20,128 bases of DNA from Bacteroidaceae bacterium (GCA_017467745.1 JAFUKV010000092.1:1-20128), one strand, 5' to 3'. Counted from the first letter of the stretch, positions 7,456 to 15,241 are shown. The notes: generated by a model from the sequence alone, not told the origin. Translations and numbers: made by a program.

Positions 7456-8286
7456 ATGAGAAAGAGCTTTTTTTTAGTCGTTCTTACTTTACTTTGTTTT
7501 TGGCAATTACAAGCTCAGAGTATTGATACTATCGAGGTAAGGAGCGCATCGATGGATAAGGATGTAGAAACCGTTATTGTGATACCGGATGCGTACTATT
7601 ATAATCCGGATGAAAAATTCCCGGTTATTTATCTTTTGCACGGTTATAGCGGAAATGCAAAAACGTGGATAGGAATTAAACCTAATTTGTTGCAGTTGGC
7701 GAATGAAAGAAATGTAATTTTTGTTTGCCCTGACGGGAAAAACAGTTGGTATTGGGATAGCCCGTTAGATCCCAAATCACGTTATGAGACATTCGTTTCA
7801 AAAGAGTTGATAGCATATATAGATACGAATTATCGCGCCATTGCTTCTCCTTCGGGACGGGCTATTACCGGATTAAGTATGGGCGGACATGGAGGCTTGT
7901 GGCTCTCTATACGGCATTCGGATGTATTTGGCGCCGGAGGATCTATGAGCGGAGGGTTAGATATACGTCCGTTCCCGGATAATTGGGAGATGAAAAAGCA
8001 GTTAGGCGAGTATGCGCAGAATAAGGAACGGTGGGATAAATATACGGTAATAAACGCGTTAGAAAAACTTCATAACAATGAAATTGCTATTATTATCGAT
8101 TGCGGATTTAATGATTTCTTTTATGAAGTAAATAAAAATGTGCATAATAAACTATTGGAGCGTGGTATTAATCACGAATTTATTGTCCGTCCCGGAGCGC
8201 ATAACGCTAAATATTGGAACAACGCTATCGATACGCAAGTAATGTTTTTCCGAAAATTCTTTGATAAAACATTGCCCAAAGATTGA
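7456..8286 (+). CDS. Secreted alpha/beta-hydrolase esterase, CE1/esterase-D type
   Basis: The 276-residue product begins with a clear signal peptide (residues 1-20, cleavage expected after LQA), so it acts in the periplasm or outside. The esterase-D/feruloyl-esterase fold follows: FPVIYLLHGYSG at 55-66 gives the oxyanion loop, GLSMGGHG at 139-146 the nucleophile S141, and GAHNAKYW at 247-254 the His H249. The acid is most likely D220 in DCGFNDFF. This family cleaves ester-linked decorations such as acetyl or feruloyl groups on plant polysaccharides, or S-formylglutathione in its cytoplasmic members. The signal peptide favours a carbohydrate or xenobiotic ester, but the substrate is not shown. 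The double-SGNH esterase starts 53 bp downstream, so the two may form a deacylation pair. Confidence 0.85.
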   Translation: MRKSFFLVVLTLLCFWQLQAQSIDTIEVRSASMDKDVETVIVIPDAYYYNPDEKFPVIYLLHGYSGNAKTWIGIKPNLLQLANERNVIFVCPDGKNSWYWDSPLDPKSRYETFVSKELIAYIDTNYRAIASPSGRAITGLSMGGHGGLWLSIRHSDVFGAGGSMSGGLDIRPFPDNWEMKKQLGEYAQNKERWDKYTVINALEKLHNNEIAIIIDCGFNDFFYEVNKNVHNKLLERGINHEFIVRPGAHNAKYWNNAIDTQVMFFRKFFDKTLPKD

Positions 8287-8339
8287 ATATAGAATATTTT
8301 AGATTTAAAATACCTGCTCTGCTATTTAAGATATAGAAT

Positions 8340-10079
8340 ATGAAGAAAATTTGTTTTTTTAGCTTCTTGCTAATATTTGTTTGCATTCCAACCTTTGCCC
8401 AGACCAAGTGGTATAATCCGTTACAGACAGATGTTCCGGTAATTCAGAATCAAGGGTTTTCAGATGAAATAGGAAAGTCGTATGTTCGCCTGCCCGATCG
8501 GGCAAAAGATAAGATTCGTCCGGCTGTATGGAATCTTTCACGTAACTCGGCGGGACTTTCCATTCATTTTTACAGCAATGCTCCTCAAATAGAAATCCGG
8601 TATGGCGTAACCTCGCGTTTCGCTATGGATCACATGCCTGCAACCGGAGTGTCAGGGGTAGATTTGTATGCGATAAACAGCGATGGCGATTGGCTTAATC
8701 TGTGGGGAAATTATAAGTTCGGTGATACGATTACGTACAAATACAGCAATATAATAAAAGATGCTTATCATAATGCCGGATATGAATACCGCCTTTATTT
8801 GCCGTTGTATAACACGGTGAAGTGGTTGGAGATAGGAGTTCCGGAAGAAGCGTCGTTCGAGTTTATACCTAAACGAAAAGAAGCTCCTGTTGTGGTGTAC
8901 GGAACATCTATTGCTCAGGGGGGATGTGCTTCGCGGCCGGCTATGGGATGGACAAATGTATTGGAACGATCGTTAGATCGTCCGGTAATAAATTTAGGTT
9001 TTTCCGGAAACGGACGTTTGGAAAAAGAGGTGCTCGATTTTATTTGTGAAATAGATGCCGGTGTGTATATTCTGGATTGTTTCCCGAATCTGGCTTCTGT
9101 ACAGAAAGAAGAAGTTGTCCGTTTAACAGTGGAGGCTGTTAAGCAATTGCGGAAATCGCATCCGTCCGTACCAATCTTGTTATGCGCTCATGTGGGATAT
9201 ACCGATGCCGGAATTAACTCTGAGCGGAATGCGTTGCAAACACGGGTAAATGAAGCGGGAAAAAAGGCTTTGTCGCAACTCGAAAAAGAGGGAATAACAG
9301 GGCTTTATTATCTGGGTTTTGATGAACTTGATATGCCGGCAGACGCTCGGGTAGATTATGTGCATCTGACGGATTTCGGCATGACGGTACAGGCTGCCGC
9401 TTATGAGAAAAAGCTGAGGGAAATATTGCATGAGCCGACGGGCGAGACTGTTACTACCCGTCCGGTATCTCAACGCCGCGAACCGCAGATGTATGAATGG
9501 AAAAAACGCCATAACGAAATACTTTCGATGAATGAATCCAACCCGCCGAAGCGGGTAATAATAGGAAATTCTATTGTTAATTACTGGGGAGGAACGCCGG
9601 TGGCGAGGGTTCAAAACGGCCCGAAAAGCTGGATGAAATATATGGAGCCGGCAGGTTTCAGAAATCTCGGATATGGATATGATCGGATAGAAAATGTTTT
9701 GTGGCGAGTTTATCACGGGGAATTAGACGGTTATGAAGCCGAAGAGGTCGTCATAAAGATAGGGACGAATAATATTGGACGAGATAATGACGAGGAGATT
9801 GTGGATGGTCTTGTTTTACTGTTGAAAGCCGTTCAGCAACGTCAGCCTAAGGCGAAAATAAAAGTACTTGGTATTTTGCCTCGTCGAGATAAAGAAGAGC
9901 GTGTCGCGGGGTTAAATAAAACTATTGCTGAGGCTATCGCTCCGTTGGGATTATCGCTTACGGATGTAGGCGCTCCGTTATTGGGTAAAGACGGTAAAAT
10001 AGATGAAAGTTGTTTTACAGACGGTCTGCACCCGAATGAAAAGGGATATGGAAAGATAGTCAAAAAAATATGCAAGTAA
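8340..10079 (+). CDS. Secreted esterase with two SGNH/GDSL hydrolase domains
   Basis: This is a 579-residue exported protein (signal peptide 1-20, cleavage after FA) with three parts. Residues 25-180 resemble the GxDLY domain that precedes SGNH esterases, with GVDLY at 106-110. Residues 183-362 are the first SGNH domain: VVVYGTSIAQGG at 184-195 (S190), NLGFSGNG at 218-225, CFPN at 247-250 and DYVH at 339-342 (D339, H342). Residues 404-579 are a second one: VIIGNSIVNYWGG at 406-418 (S411), NLGYGYDR at 442-449, IGTNNIG at 474-480 and DGLHP at 561-565 (D561, H564). Both sets of catalytic residues look complete, although block I of the second domain reads GNS rather than GDS. Such enzymes typically deacetylate polysaccharides. 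It follows the CE1-type esterase gene, and a terminator lies at 10141-10174. Confidence 0.85.
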   Translation: MKKICFFSFLLIFVCIPTFAQTKWYNPLQTDVPVIQNQGFSDEIGKSYVRLPDRAKDKIRPAVWNLSRNSAGLSIHFYSNAPQIEIRYGVTSRFAMDHMPATGVSGVDLYAINSDGDWLNLWGNYKFGDTITYKYSNIIKDAYHNAGYEYRLYLPLYNTVKWLEIGVPEEASFEFIPKRKEAPVVVYGTSIAQGGCASRPAMGWTNVLERSLDRPVINLGFSGNGRLEKEVLDFICEIDAGVYILDCFPNLASVQKEEVVRLTVEAVKQLRKSHPSVPILLCAHVGYTDAGINSERNALQTRVNEAGKKALSQLEKEGITGLYYLGFDELDMPADARVDYVHLTDFGMTVQAAAYEKKLREILHEPTGETVTTRPVSQRREPQMYEWKKRHNEILSMNESNPPKRVIIGNSIVNYWGGTPVARVQNGPKSWMKYMEPAGFRNLGYGYDRIENVLWRVYHGELDGYEAEEVVIKIGTNNIGRDNDEEIVDGLVLLLKAVQQRQPKAKIKVLGILPRRDKEERVAGLNKTIAEAIAPLGLSLTDVGAPLLGKDGKIDESCFTDGLHPNEKGYGKIVKKICK

Positions 10080-10129
10080 CGTCCCGTTAAAAAAACAGGC
10101 GGAAAAATAGAATTATAGTGAAAGATTTG

Positions 10130-10137
10130 TACTTTTG
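10130..10137 (+). promoter_or_regulatory. -7 promoter box for the queuosine transporter/queC unit
   Basis: TACTTTTG followed by CA matches TAnnTTTG. Transcription would be expected to start near 10141-10146, inside the 5' arm of the hairpin at 10141-10168. No convincing -33 box is visible. Confidence 0.5.
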
Positions 10138-10140
10138 CAG

Positions 10141-10174
10141 GCGTTACGGAAAATATTATTCGTAACGCTTTTTT
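10141..10174 (+). terminator. Intrinsic terminator between the esterase and que units
   Basis: GCGTTACG (10141-10148) pairs perfectly with CGTAACGC (10161-10168) around a 12-nt loop and is followed by six T (10169-10174). It would stop transcripts arriving from the double-SGNH gene. Transcripts started at the adjacent -7 box probably lack part of the 5' arm. Confidence 0.75.
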
Positions 10175-10198
10175 GTTTAACCCTGAGGGCTAATCCTC

Positions 10199-10230
10199 CG
10201 TGTGCTTGAAAACCACGTAAAAAACAAGAG
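10199..10230 (+). promoter_or_regulatory. preQ1-I-like riboswitch (H-type pseudoknot)
   Basis: P1 is CGTG (10199-10202) with CACG (10214-10217). P2 is CTTG (10205-10208) with CAAG (10225-10228), crossing P1 to give a pseudoknot. The linker 10218-10224 is T followed by six A. Laid over the Thermoanaerobacter preQ1-I aptamer, T10203 matches U6, C10213 the ligand-pairing C15, A10224 matches A29, G10202-C10214 the closing pair, and G10208-C10225 the G11-C30 pair. The pseudoknot ends 4 nt before the ATG at 10233 of a queuosine-precursor transporter, with queC and queF downstream, so ligand binding would block ribosome access. A small hairpin, GAGG (10185-10188) with CCTC (10195-10198), stacks directly on the 5' side. 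The call rests on structure and context; no covariance search was run. Confidence 0.75.
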
Positions 10231-10232
10231 TA

Positions 10233-10913
10233 ATGAAAAAACAAGTATCCGTATCTTTTATGGTGATGGGTGTACTTTTTAGTGTATGCCTTGTTTTATC
10301 GAACATTTTGGCCGTTAAACAGTTTGATATTCTCGGTTTTCCGTCGACGGCCGGTCTTATTATTTTTCCTGTCTCTTATATTATTAACGATTGTATTGCC
10401 GAAGTATGGGGCTTTAAAAAAGCCCGATTCATTATTTGGGTTGCGTTTGCCGTGAATTTCTTCGCCATTTTATTATTCCAGATTTCCGTAGCGTTACCGC
10501 CTGCCGGTTATTGGCAGATGCAGGATGCGTATGGAGCGGTATTGGCGCAGACTCCTCGTATTGCGTTGGCAAGTCTGACGGCATTTCTTTGCGGCTCGTT
10601 TTTGAACGCTTATGTTATGAGTAAGATGAAAATCATGCATCATGGCAAATATTTCGGGTTACGGGCTATTGCTTCGACCGTTGTAGGCGAGTTGGCCGAT
10701 ACGATAGTATTTACTGTTGTGGGCTTTCTATTTGTTATTCCTTTACAGGCGGTTTTTATGATTATTCTCACTGAAACGGTTTTGAAAACGTTGTTTGAAA
10801 TTGTTATTCTGCCATTGACGGCAAGGGTTGTGCGACGAGTAAAGGAAACAGAAGGTGTTGATGTGTACGATGATAATATCTCGTATAATGTGTTACGAAT
10901 AAAAGAAATTTGA
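10233..10913 (+). CDS. yhhQ: Queuosine precursor transporter, YhhQ/DUF165 family
   Basis: Members of this family import queuosine precursors (preQ0, preQ1 or queuine) across the inner membrane. The 226-residue product has about six hydrophobic segments. It also has the family signatures PVSYIINDCIAEVWGFKKAR at 46-65 and ASTVVGELADTIVF at 147-160, which hold the conserved acidic residues in the membrane. The ATG at 10233 is chosen because it is 4 nt after the leader pseudoknot and begins MKKQ. The TGA is separated from the queC ATG by a single base, so the two are very likely translated from one message. The riboswitch-like leader and the queC-queF neighbours support the transport role. Which precursor is carried cannot be told from the sequence. 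Confidence 0.9.
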   Translation: MKKQVSVSFMVMGVLFSVCLVLSNILAVKQFDILGFPSTAGLIIFPVSYIINDCIAEVWGFKKARFIIWVAFAVNFFAILLFQISVALPPAGYWQMQDAYGAVLAQTPRIALASLTAFLCGSFLNAYVMSKMKIMHHGKYFGLRAIASTVVGELADTIVFTVVGFLFVIPLQAVFMIILTETVLKTLFEIVILPLTARVVRRVKETEGVDVYDDNISYNVLRIKEI

Positions 10914-10914
10914 T

Positions 10915-11580
10915 ATGGAGATGAAAAGAGACAAAGCTGTTGTCGTTTTTTCCGGAGGACAAGATTCTACCACTTGTTTGTTTTGGGCTTTGAAAAATTT
11001 TAAGCATGTAATAGCCCTATGTTTCCGTTATGGGCAGAAACATGTCAGAGAGGTGGATGTCGCGCGGTCGATTGCCGATAATGCGGGAGTTGAATTTTTT
11101 GAAATGGATATGCCGTTGATTGGAGCTATCGGGCGTAACTCTTTAACAGACGCTTCATTGAAAATGGATGCAGATAAACCGGAGGATAGTTTTCCGAATA
11201 CATTCGTGCCCGGCCGTAATCTGTTTTTTCTCAGTATAGCGGCGGTTTTTGCCCGAGAGAGAGGAATATTTGATTTGGTAACAGGAGTGTCGCAAACCGA
11301 TTTTAGCGGTTATCCCGATTGCCGTGATTCTTTTATTCGTTCGTTAAACGTTTCTTTAAACTTGGCTATGGATGAGCAATTCGTTATTCATACGCCGTTG
11401 ATGTGGAAAGACAAAGCTCGGACATGGGAATTGGCAGATGAGTTAGGCGTGTTTGATATAATCCGTACACAGACGCTTACGTGCTATAACGGTATTCCCG
11501 GAGACGGGTGCGGCGAGTGTCCCGCTTGCCGGTTGAGGCAAAGAGGGCTCGACCAATATTTGAGCCGAAAGAAAAAATAA
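10915..11580 (+). CDS. queC: 7-cyano-7-deazaguanine (preQ0) synthase QueC
   Basis: QueC converts 7-carboxy-7-deazaguanine to preQ0 using ATP and ammonia, in the cytoplasm. The 221-residue product has the ATP pyrophosphatase loop SGGQDSTTC at 13-21, the segment NTFVPGRN at 95-102, and the zinc site formed by C190, C199, C202 and C205 (GDGCGECPAC). Two in-frame ATG codons (10915 and 10921) could start it; the first lies one base after the transporter stop. Length and motifs are standard. The genes for the earlier steps (queD, queE) are not in the window. Confidence 0.96.
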   Translation: MEMKRDKAVVVFSGGQDSTTCLFWALKNFKHVIALCFRYGQKHVREVDVARSIADNAGVEFFEMDMPLIGAIGRNSLTDASLKMDADKPEDSFPNTFVPGRNLFFLSIAAVFARERGIFDLVTGVSQTDFSGYPDCRDSFIRSLNVSLNLAMDEQFVIHTPLMWKDKARTWELADELGVFDIIRTQTLTCYNGIPGDGCGECPACRLRQRGLDQYLSRKKK

Positions 11581-11584
11581 TTCG

Positions 11585-11592
11585 TATATTTG
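11585..11592 (+). promoter_or_regulatory. Possible internal -7 box before queF
   Basis: TATATTTG in the 27-bp gap between queC and queF matches TAnnTTTG and would give a leader of only about 8-10 nt. It could let queF and the oxidoreductase be made independently of the riboswitch-controlled transcript, or it may be chance in AT-rich sequence. Confidence 0.35.
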
Positions 11593-11607
11593 TAAAAACT
11601 CCACTGT

Positions 11608-12063
11608 ATGGCATCGTTAGAATCGCAACTATCATTGTTAGGGAAAAAGACAGAGTATAAAAATGAGTATGCTCCGGAAATTCTGGAAGCGTTCGATAAC
11701 AAACATCCGGAAATGGATTATTGGGTGAGGTTTAATTGTCCGGAATTTACCAGTTTGTGTCCGATAACAGGCCAGCCTGATTTTGCGACGATTCAGATAG
11801 ACTATATTCCTGATGTGAAGATGGTAGAGAGCAAAAGTTTGAAATTATACTTGTTCAGCTTTCGCAATCACGGTTCTTTTCATGAAGAGTGCGTTAATCG
11901 CATTATGAAAGATTTGATTCGGTTGATGGACCCTAAATACATTGAAGTAACCGGGATCTTTACGCCGCGTGGAGGAATCAGCATATATCCGTATTGTAAT
12001 TACGGCCGTCCCGGAACGCAATATGAGGAAATGTCCCGTTACCGAATGTTGAACCATAAATAA
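11608..12063 (+). CDS. queF: NADPH-dependent preQ0 reductase QueF
   Basis: QueF reduces the nitrile of preQ0 to the amine of preQ1 with NADPH, in the cytoplasm. The 151-residue product is the short, single-domain (Bacillus-type) form. The thioimide-forming cysteine is C51 in SLCPITGQPDFA, with D58 seven residues on. The family motif ESKSLKLYL is at 74-82. HGSFHEE at 88-94 supplies H92 and E93, spaced from C51 as H96 and E97 are from C55 in Bacillus. The gene follows queC by 27 bp and precedes the Gfo/Idh/MocA gene by 10 bp. Its product, preQ1, is the likely ligand of the leader pseudoknot at 10199-10230, which would close a feedback loop. Confidence 0.97.
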   Translation: MASLESQLSLLGKKTEYKNEYAPEILEAFDNKHPEMDYWVRFNCPEFTSLCPITGQPDFATIQIDYIPDVKMVESKSLKLYLFSFRNHGSFHEECVNRIMKDLIRLMDPKYIEVTGIFTPRGGISIYPYCNYGRPGTQYEEMSRYRMLNHK

Positions 12064-12073
12064 TTAATGAACA

Positions 12074-13063
12074 ATGAGTACCGTGAATTTTGGAATAATA
12101 GGATCGAATTTTATTGTAGATACTTTTTTTGAGGGAGCGGCGCACGTGTCCAGATTTAAGGCTGTCGCCATGTATTCCCGTACACGTGAGCGGGGAGAAG
12201 AGTTCGCAGCCAAACATGGTATTCCGAAAGTCTATACAGATTTGGAGGCTATGGCGGCAGATCCCGAAATAGATGCTGTATATGTTGCGTCTCCTAATGC
12301 TTTGCATTGCCGGCAGTCGTTGTTGTTTTTAAATCACGGAAAACATGTTCTGTGCGAAAAGGCTTTTGCCTCTAATGCTCGAGAGGCGCGGTTGATGATA
12401 CGTGCGGCGCGCGCCAATAATGTGATGTTGATGGAAGCTGTGCGTACTACACAAGTGCCTAATTATTTGCAAGTAAAACATAATCTCCATAAGTTAGGGA
12501 AAATACGCCGTTATTTTGCGCAATATTGTCAGTACTCGTCTCGTTACGATAAATATAAAGAAGGTATTGTGTTGAATGCTTTTAAGCGGGAACTCTCTAA
12601 CGGCTCTTTGATGGATATAGGTATTTATTGTCTTTATCCTTTGGTAGCATTGTTCGGGAAACCGGAAAGTATCTGTGCCAATGGAATGTTGTTGGATACG
12701 GGTGTCGATGGAGAAGGTTCTATCGTAGCCCGTTATCCGGATATGGAGGCTGTAATGATGTTCTCAAAAATATCCAATTCTGCGTTGCCGTCTGAAATTC
12801 AGGGAGAAGACGGAAATATGCAGATTATGGCTATTAATAATTTCGATAAAGTGAAAATCATTTATCGGGACAAACATGAGGAAGAGTTATCCGTACCATA
12901 TAATCCCGATGATATTTATTATGAATTGAGCGCGTTTATCGATGGTATTGAGGCGGGTAGAATAGAAGATACGATAAATACGCATGCTGTTTCTTTGGCT
13001 GTAATGGAATTGATGGATGAAGCCCGTCGTCAGATGGGTGTCGTTTTTCCGGCCGACGAATAA
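12074..13063 (+). CDS. Gfo/Idh/MocA family oxidoreductase
   Basis: This is a 329-residue cytoplasmic NAD(P)-dependent dehydrogenase. The N-terminal Rossmann loop reads GIIGSNFIVDTF at 7-18. The signature around the active-site lysine is HVLCEKAFASNAREA at 91-105 (K96), with Ala where many members have Pro. MEAVRTTQVPNY at 120-131 leads into the C-terminal substrate domain. Relatives oxidise sugars, cyclitols or dihydrodiols; I cannot assign a substrate. It starts 10 bp after queF and ends just before the 13081-13128 terminator, so it appears to be the last gene of the que transcript. No queuosine role is known to me for this family, and the link may be incidental. Confidence 0.88.
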   Translation: MSTVNFGIIGSNFIVDTFFEGAAHVSRFKAVAMYSRTRERGEEFAAKHGIPKVYTDLEAMAADPEIDAVYVASPNALHCRQSLLFLNHGKHVLCEKAFASNAREARLMIRAARANNVMLMEAVRTTQVPNYLQVKHNLHKLGKIRRYFAQYCQYSSRYDKYKEGIVLNAFKRELSNGSLMDIGIYCLYPLVALFGKPESICANGMLLDTGVDGEGSIVARYPDMEAVMMFSKISNSALPSEIQGEDGNMQIMAINNFDKVKIIYRDKHEEELSVPYNPDDIYYELSAFIDGIEAGRIEDTINTHAVSLAVMELMDEARRQMGVVFPADE

Positions 13064-13080
13064 TATATTAATTGATATTG

Positions 13081-13128
13081 AAAAATAGAAAGATATTTTG
13101 ATAATTCTAAAAATATCTTTCTATTTTT
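13081..13128 (+). terminator. Long hairpin terminator after the oxidoreductase
   Basis: Bases 13081-13099 pair perfectly with 13110-13128 (19 bp, AAAAATAGAAAG... with ...CTTTCTATTTTT) around a 10-nt loop. The 3' arm itself ends in T5. The flanking A5 and T5 make it work in either direction. The rest of the gap to 13281 holds only short non-coding sequence and the leader of rbsK, with no convincing promoter box (best candidate TAAACTTG at 13255-13262, one mismatch). Confidence 0.85.
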
Positions 13129-13281
13129 GTGTTTTAGAAGCAGTAATATTGATTTTCAATGAAAAATGAGATAGCCATGATGCACACAATCTTATCTTTT
13201 TCTGGAAATTCTGTATAAAGAGAGCGATCATGCTGTTTCCTGTTGCTGGATACCTAAACTTGAAAATATACAAATATTATT

Positions 13282-14205
13282 ATGGAACGGAAAAAAATTG
13301 TGGTGGTAGGAAGCTCCAACATCGATATGGTAGCTCGAGTTCATCATTTGCCTAAACCGGGTGAGACTGTAGGAAATGCACGGTTTTTACAGGCTTTTGG
13401 CGGTAAAGGGGCTAATCAGGCGGTGGCAGCTGCACGCTTAGGCGGAGCGGTAGATTTTGTAACATCGTTAGGGAATGATATGTTTGCCGAAGTGTTGACA
13501 GAGCATTTTAAGAAAAACGGTATATCGACCGATTATATCCGTTTATCGGTAGAAAATCCTACCGGAACGGCGTTGATATATGTTTCGGATAGCGCAGAGA
13601 ATTGTATAGCCGTTTCACCCGGAGCGAATGCGGAGCTTACTCCAGATTATTTAGAGAATTTCAAGAAAGTTTTCGATAATGCGTCTGTTGTGGTAATGCA
13701 AGCGGAAATTCCTTATGAAACAATAGTTCGTGTAGCCGAGTATGCACATCAAAAGGGGGTGAGAGTTTTGTTTAATCCTGCACCGGCCTGCCATATTGAC
13801 GATGCTCTTTTTAAAATAATAGATATTTTAGTTGTAAATGAAACAGAAGCCGAGTTTGTTTCGGGATTGAATATGACAGGATGCGGAATCCCTCTTATGG
13901 CGCAGACTTTATTGGATAAAGGCGTAAAGGCGGTTGTTGTTACGTTGGGCGGGCGCGGAGCTTATTTGGCAACTTCCGAAGATAGTGGATTGGTTGCGGC
14001 GTACGAGGTGTCGGCTGTCGATACTACCGGAGCCGGCGACACTTTTTGCGGCGCGCTTGCCGTAGCTTGCTCTGCGGAAAAGTTGAGTAAAGACCATCTC
14101 GAATTTGCGTGTGCGGCAGCAGCCTTGTCTGTAACGAAAGAAGGGGCGCAACCGTCTATCCCGATGCGGGACGAGGTACTGGCTTTTATGGAGAATAATC
14201 ATTAA
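13282..14205 (+). CDS. rbsK: Ribokinase RbsK
   Basis: RbsK phosphorylates D-ribose to ribose 5-phosphate with ATP in the cytoplasm. The 307-residue product is a full-length PfkB-family kinase. The N-terminal signature is VVGSSNIDMVARVHHLPKPG at 8-27. Signature 1, FGGKGANQAVAAARLGG, is at 39-55. NETEAE is at 187-192. Signature 2, DTTGAGDTFCGAL, is at 247-259 with the catalytic base D253. The GGKGANQA form and the ribose-permease/nucleoside-hydrolase neighbours favour ribokinase over other PfkB sugar kinases. It is the first gene of a five-gene rightward cluster; the permease begins 11 bp after its stop. Confidence 0.92.
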   Translation: MERKKIVVVGSSNIDMVARVHHLPKPGETVGNARFLQAFGGKGANQAVAAARLGGAVDFVTSLGNDMFAEVLTEHFKKNGISTDYIRLSVENPTGTALIYVSDSAENCIAVSPGANAELTPDYLENFKKVFDNASVVVMQAEIPYETIVRVAEYAHQKGVRVLFNPAPACHIDDALFKIIDILVVNETEAEFVSGLNMTGCGIPLMAQTLLDKGVKAVVVTLGGRGAYLATSEDSGLVAAYEVSAVDTTGAGDTFCGALAVACSAEKLSKDHLEFACAAAALSVTKEGAQPSIPMRDEVLAFMENNH

Positions 14206-14216
14206 ATTAATATGCC

Positions 14217-15224
14217 ATGTTTATTGTAAATAGTTATTTTGTTGCGGTACTTCTTTGTATTATTACAATGTTGTGCTGGGGGTCGTGGGGCAATACTCAG
14301 AAATTAGCCGGTAAAAGCTGGAGGTATGAGTTCTTTTATTGGGATTATGTAATAGGTATCTTGCTGTTTGCCGTATTGCTTGGGTTTACAGCCGGAAGTA
14401 TCGGAGAACAGGGGCGTCCGTTTATCGAAGATTTGAAACAATTGAATGCGGTAAATTTTTGGAGCGCGTTTTGCGGGGGTGTTATTTTTAATGCGTCTAA
14501 CATTTTGTTGTCTGCTGCCGTATCGTTGGCGGGGTTGTCGGTAGCATTTCCCTTAGGAGTCGGGTTGGCTTTGGTATTAGGCGTATTTATTAATTATTTC
14601 GGCGCGCCTAAGGGAGATCCGGTAATCCTTTTCGTTGGAGTCTTTCTAATTGTAGCTGCCATTGTGTGTAACGGTCTTGCTGCCGGAAAGATAGATAACG
14701 GTTCAAATAACTCTTTTGCCAAAAAAGGAATCTGGTTGGCTGCCGTTGCCGGAATCTTGATGTCGCTGTTTTACCGTTTCGTAGCTGCTGCTATGGATTT
14801 GGATAATTTTGAGCAACCTACCGTAGGAATGGCTACTCCTTACACGGCATTTTTTATTTTTTCTCTGGGGATATTCGTCAGCAATTTCTTGTTTAATACG
14901 TTAGCTATGAAAAAGCCGTTTGTCGGCCGGCCGGTAACATATAAAGAATATTTCTCGGGTACTATGAAAATTCATTTGGTAGGAGTGTTGGGCGGCATTG
15001 TTTGGGCTCTTGGTACTGCACTGAGTTATATCGCTGCCGGAAAAGCCGGTGCAGCTATTTCATACGCATTGGGGCAAGGAGCTCCGATGATTGCAGCTTT
15101 TTGGGGTGTGTTTATCTGGAAAGAGTTTAAAGGCGGAAATCGTATGGTAGATATACTTCTTGCGATGATGTTCGTTCTTTTTATTTCAGGCCTTTCGTTA
15201 ATAGTAATTTCCGGAGGAAATTAA
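14217..15224 (+). CDS. GRP-type sugar permease (probable ribose uptake)
   Basis: This is a 335-residue inner-membrane protein with about ten hydrophobic segments, of the glucose/ribose porter (GRP) branch of the DMT superfamily. Typical marks are the opening MLCWGSWGNTQKLAGKSWRYE at roughly 18-38, the glycine-rich segment LSVAFPLGVGLALVLGVF near 107-124, and a late repeat-like helix AGKAGAAISYALGQGAPMIA. An ATG five bases earlier (14212) gives only five codons, so 14217 is the start. Its position between ribokinase and nucleoside hydrolase argues for free ribose as the cargo, by proton-coupled or facilitated transport. Bacteroides ribose-utilisation (rus) loci are reported to pair ribokinases with a permease in a similar way. 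Specificity is inferred. Confidence 0.85.
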   Translation: MFIVNSYFVAVLLCIITMLCWGSWGNTQKLAGKSWRYEFFYWDYVIGILLFAVLLGFTAGSIGEQGRPFIEDLKQLNAVNFWSAFCGGVIFNASNILLSAAVSLAGLSVAFPLGVGLALVLGVFINYFGAPKGDPVILFVGVFLIVAAIVCNGLAAGKIDNGSNNSFAKKGIWLAAVAGILMSLFYRFVAAAMDLDNFEQPTVGMATPYTAFFIFSLGIFVSNFLFNTLAMKKPFVGRPVTYKEYFSGTMKIHLVGVLGGIVWALGTALSYIAAGKAGAAISYALGQGAPMIAAFWGVFIWKEFKGGNRMVDILLAMMFVLFISGLSLIVISGGN

Positions 15225-15241
15225 CAATCAAAAGATATTAT

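Noticed and set aside
8287..8339. Repeated ATATAGAATAT and loose inverted repeat between the two esterase genes
   Set aside because: The pairing is imperfect and AT-only, with no T-tract, so it does not support a terminator or operator call.
9180..9716. 178-codon minus-strand frame inside the double-SGNH gene
   Set aside because: It is a shadow of the conserved coding frame; the translated sequence shows no domain and is rich in Arg/His/Ile as expected of antisense frames.
13159..13212. Short ATG-initiated frame in the gap before rbsK
   Set aside because: It is only 17 codons, with no recognisable content and no sign of a ribosome site.
13255..13262. TAAACTTG upstream of rbsK as a -7 box
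   Set aside because: It has one mismatch to TAnnTTTG and no -33 element at a suitable distance, so it is too weak to annotate as the promoter of the ribose operon.
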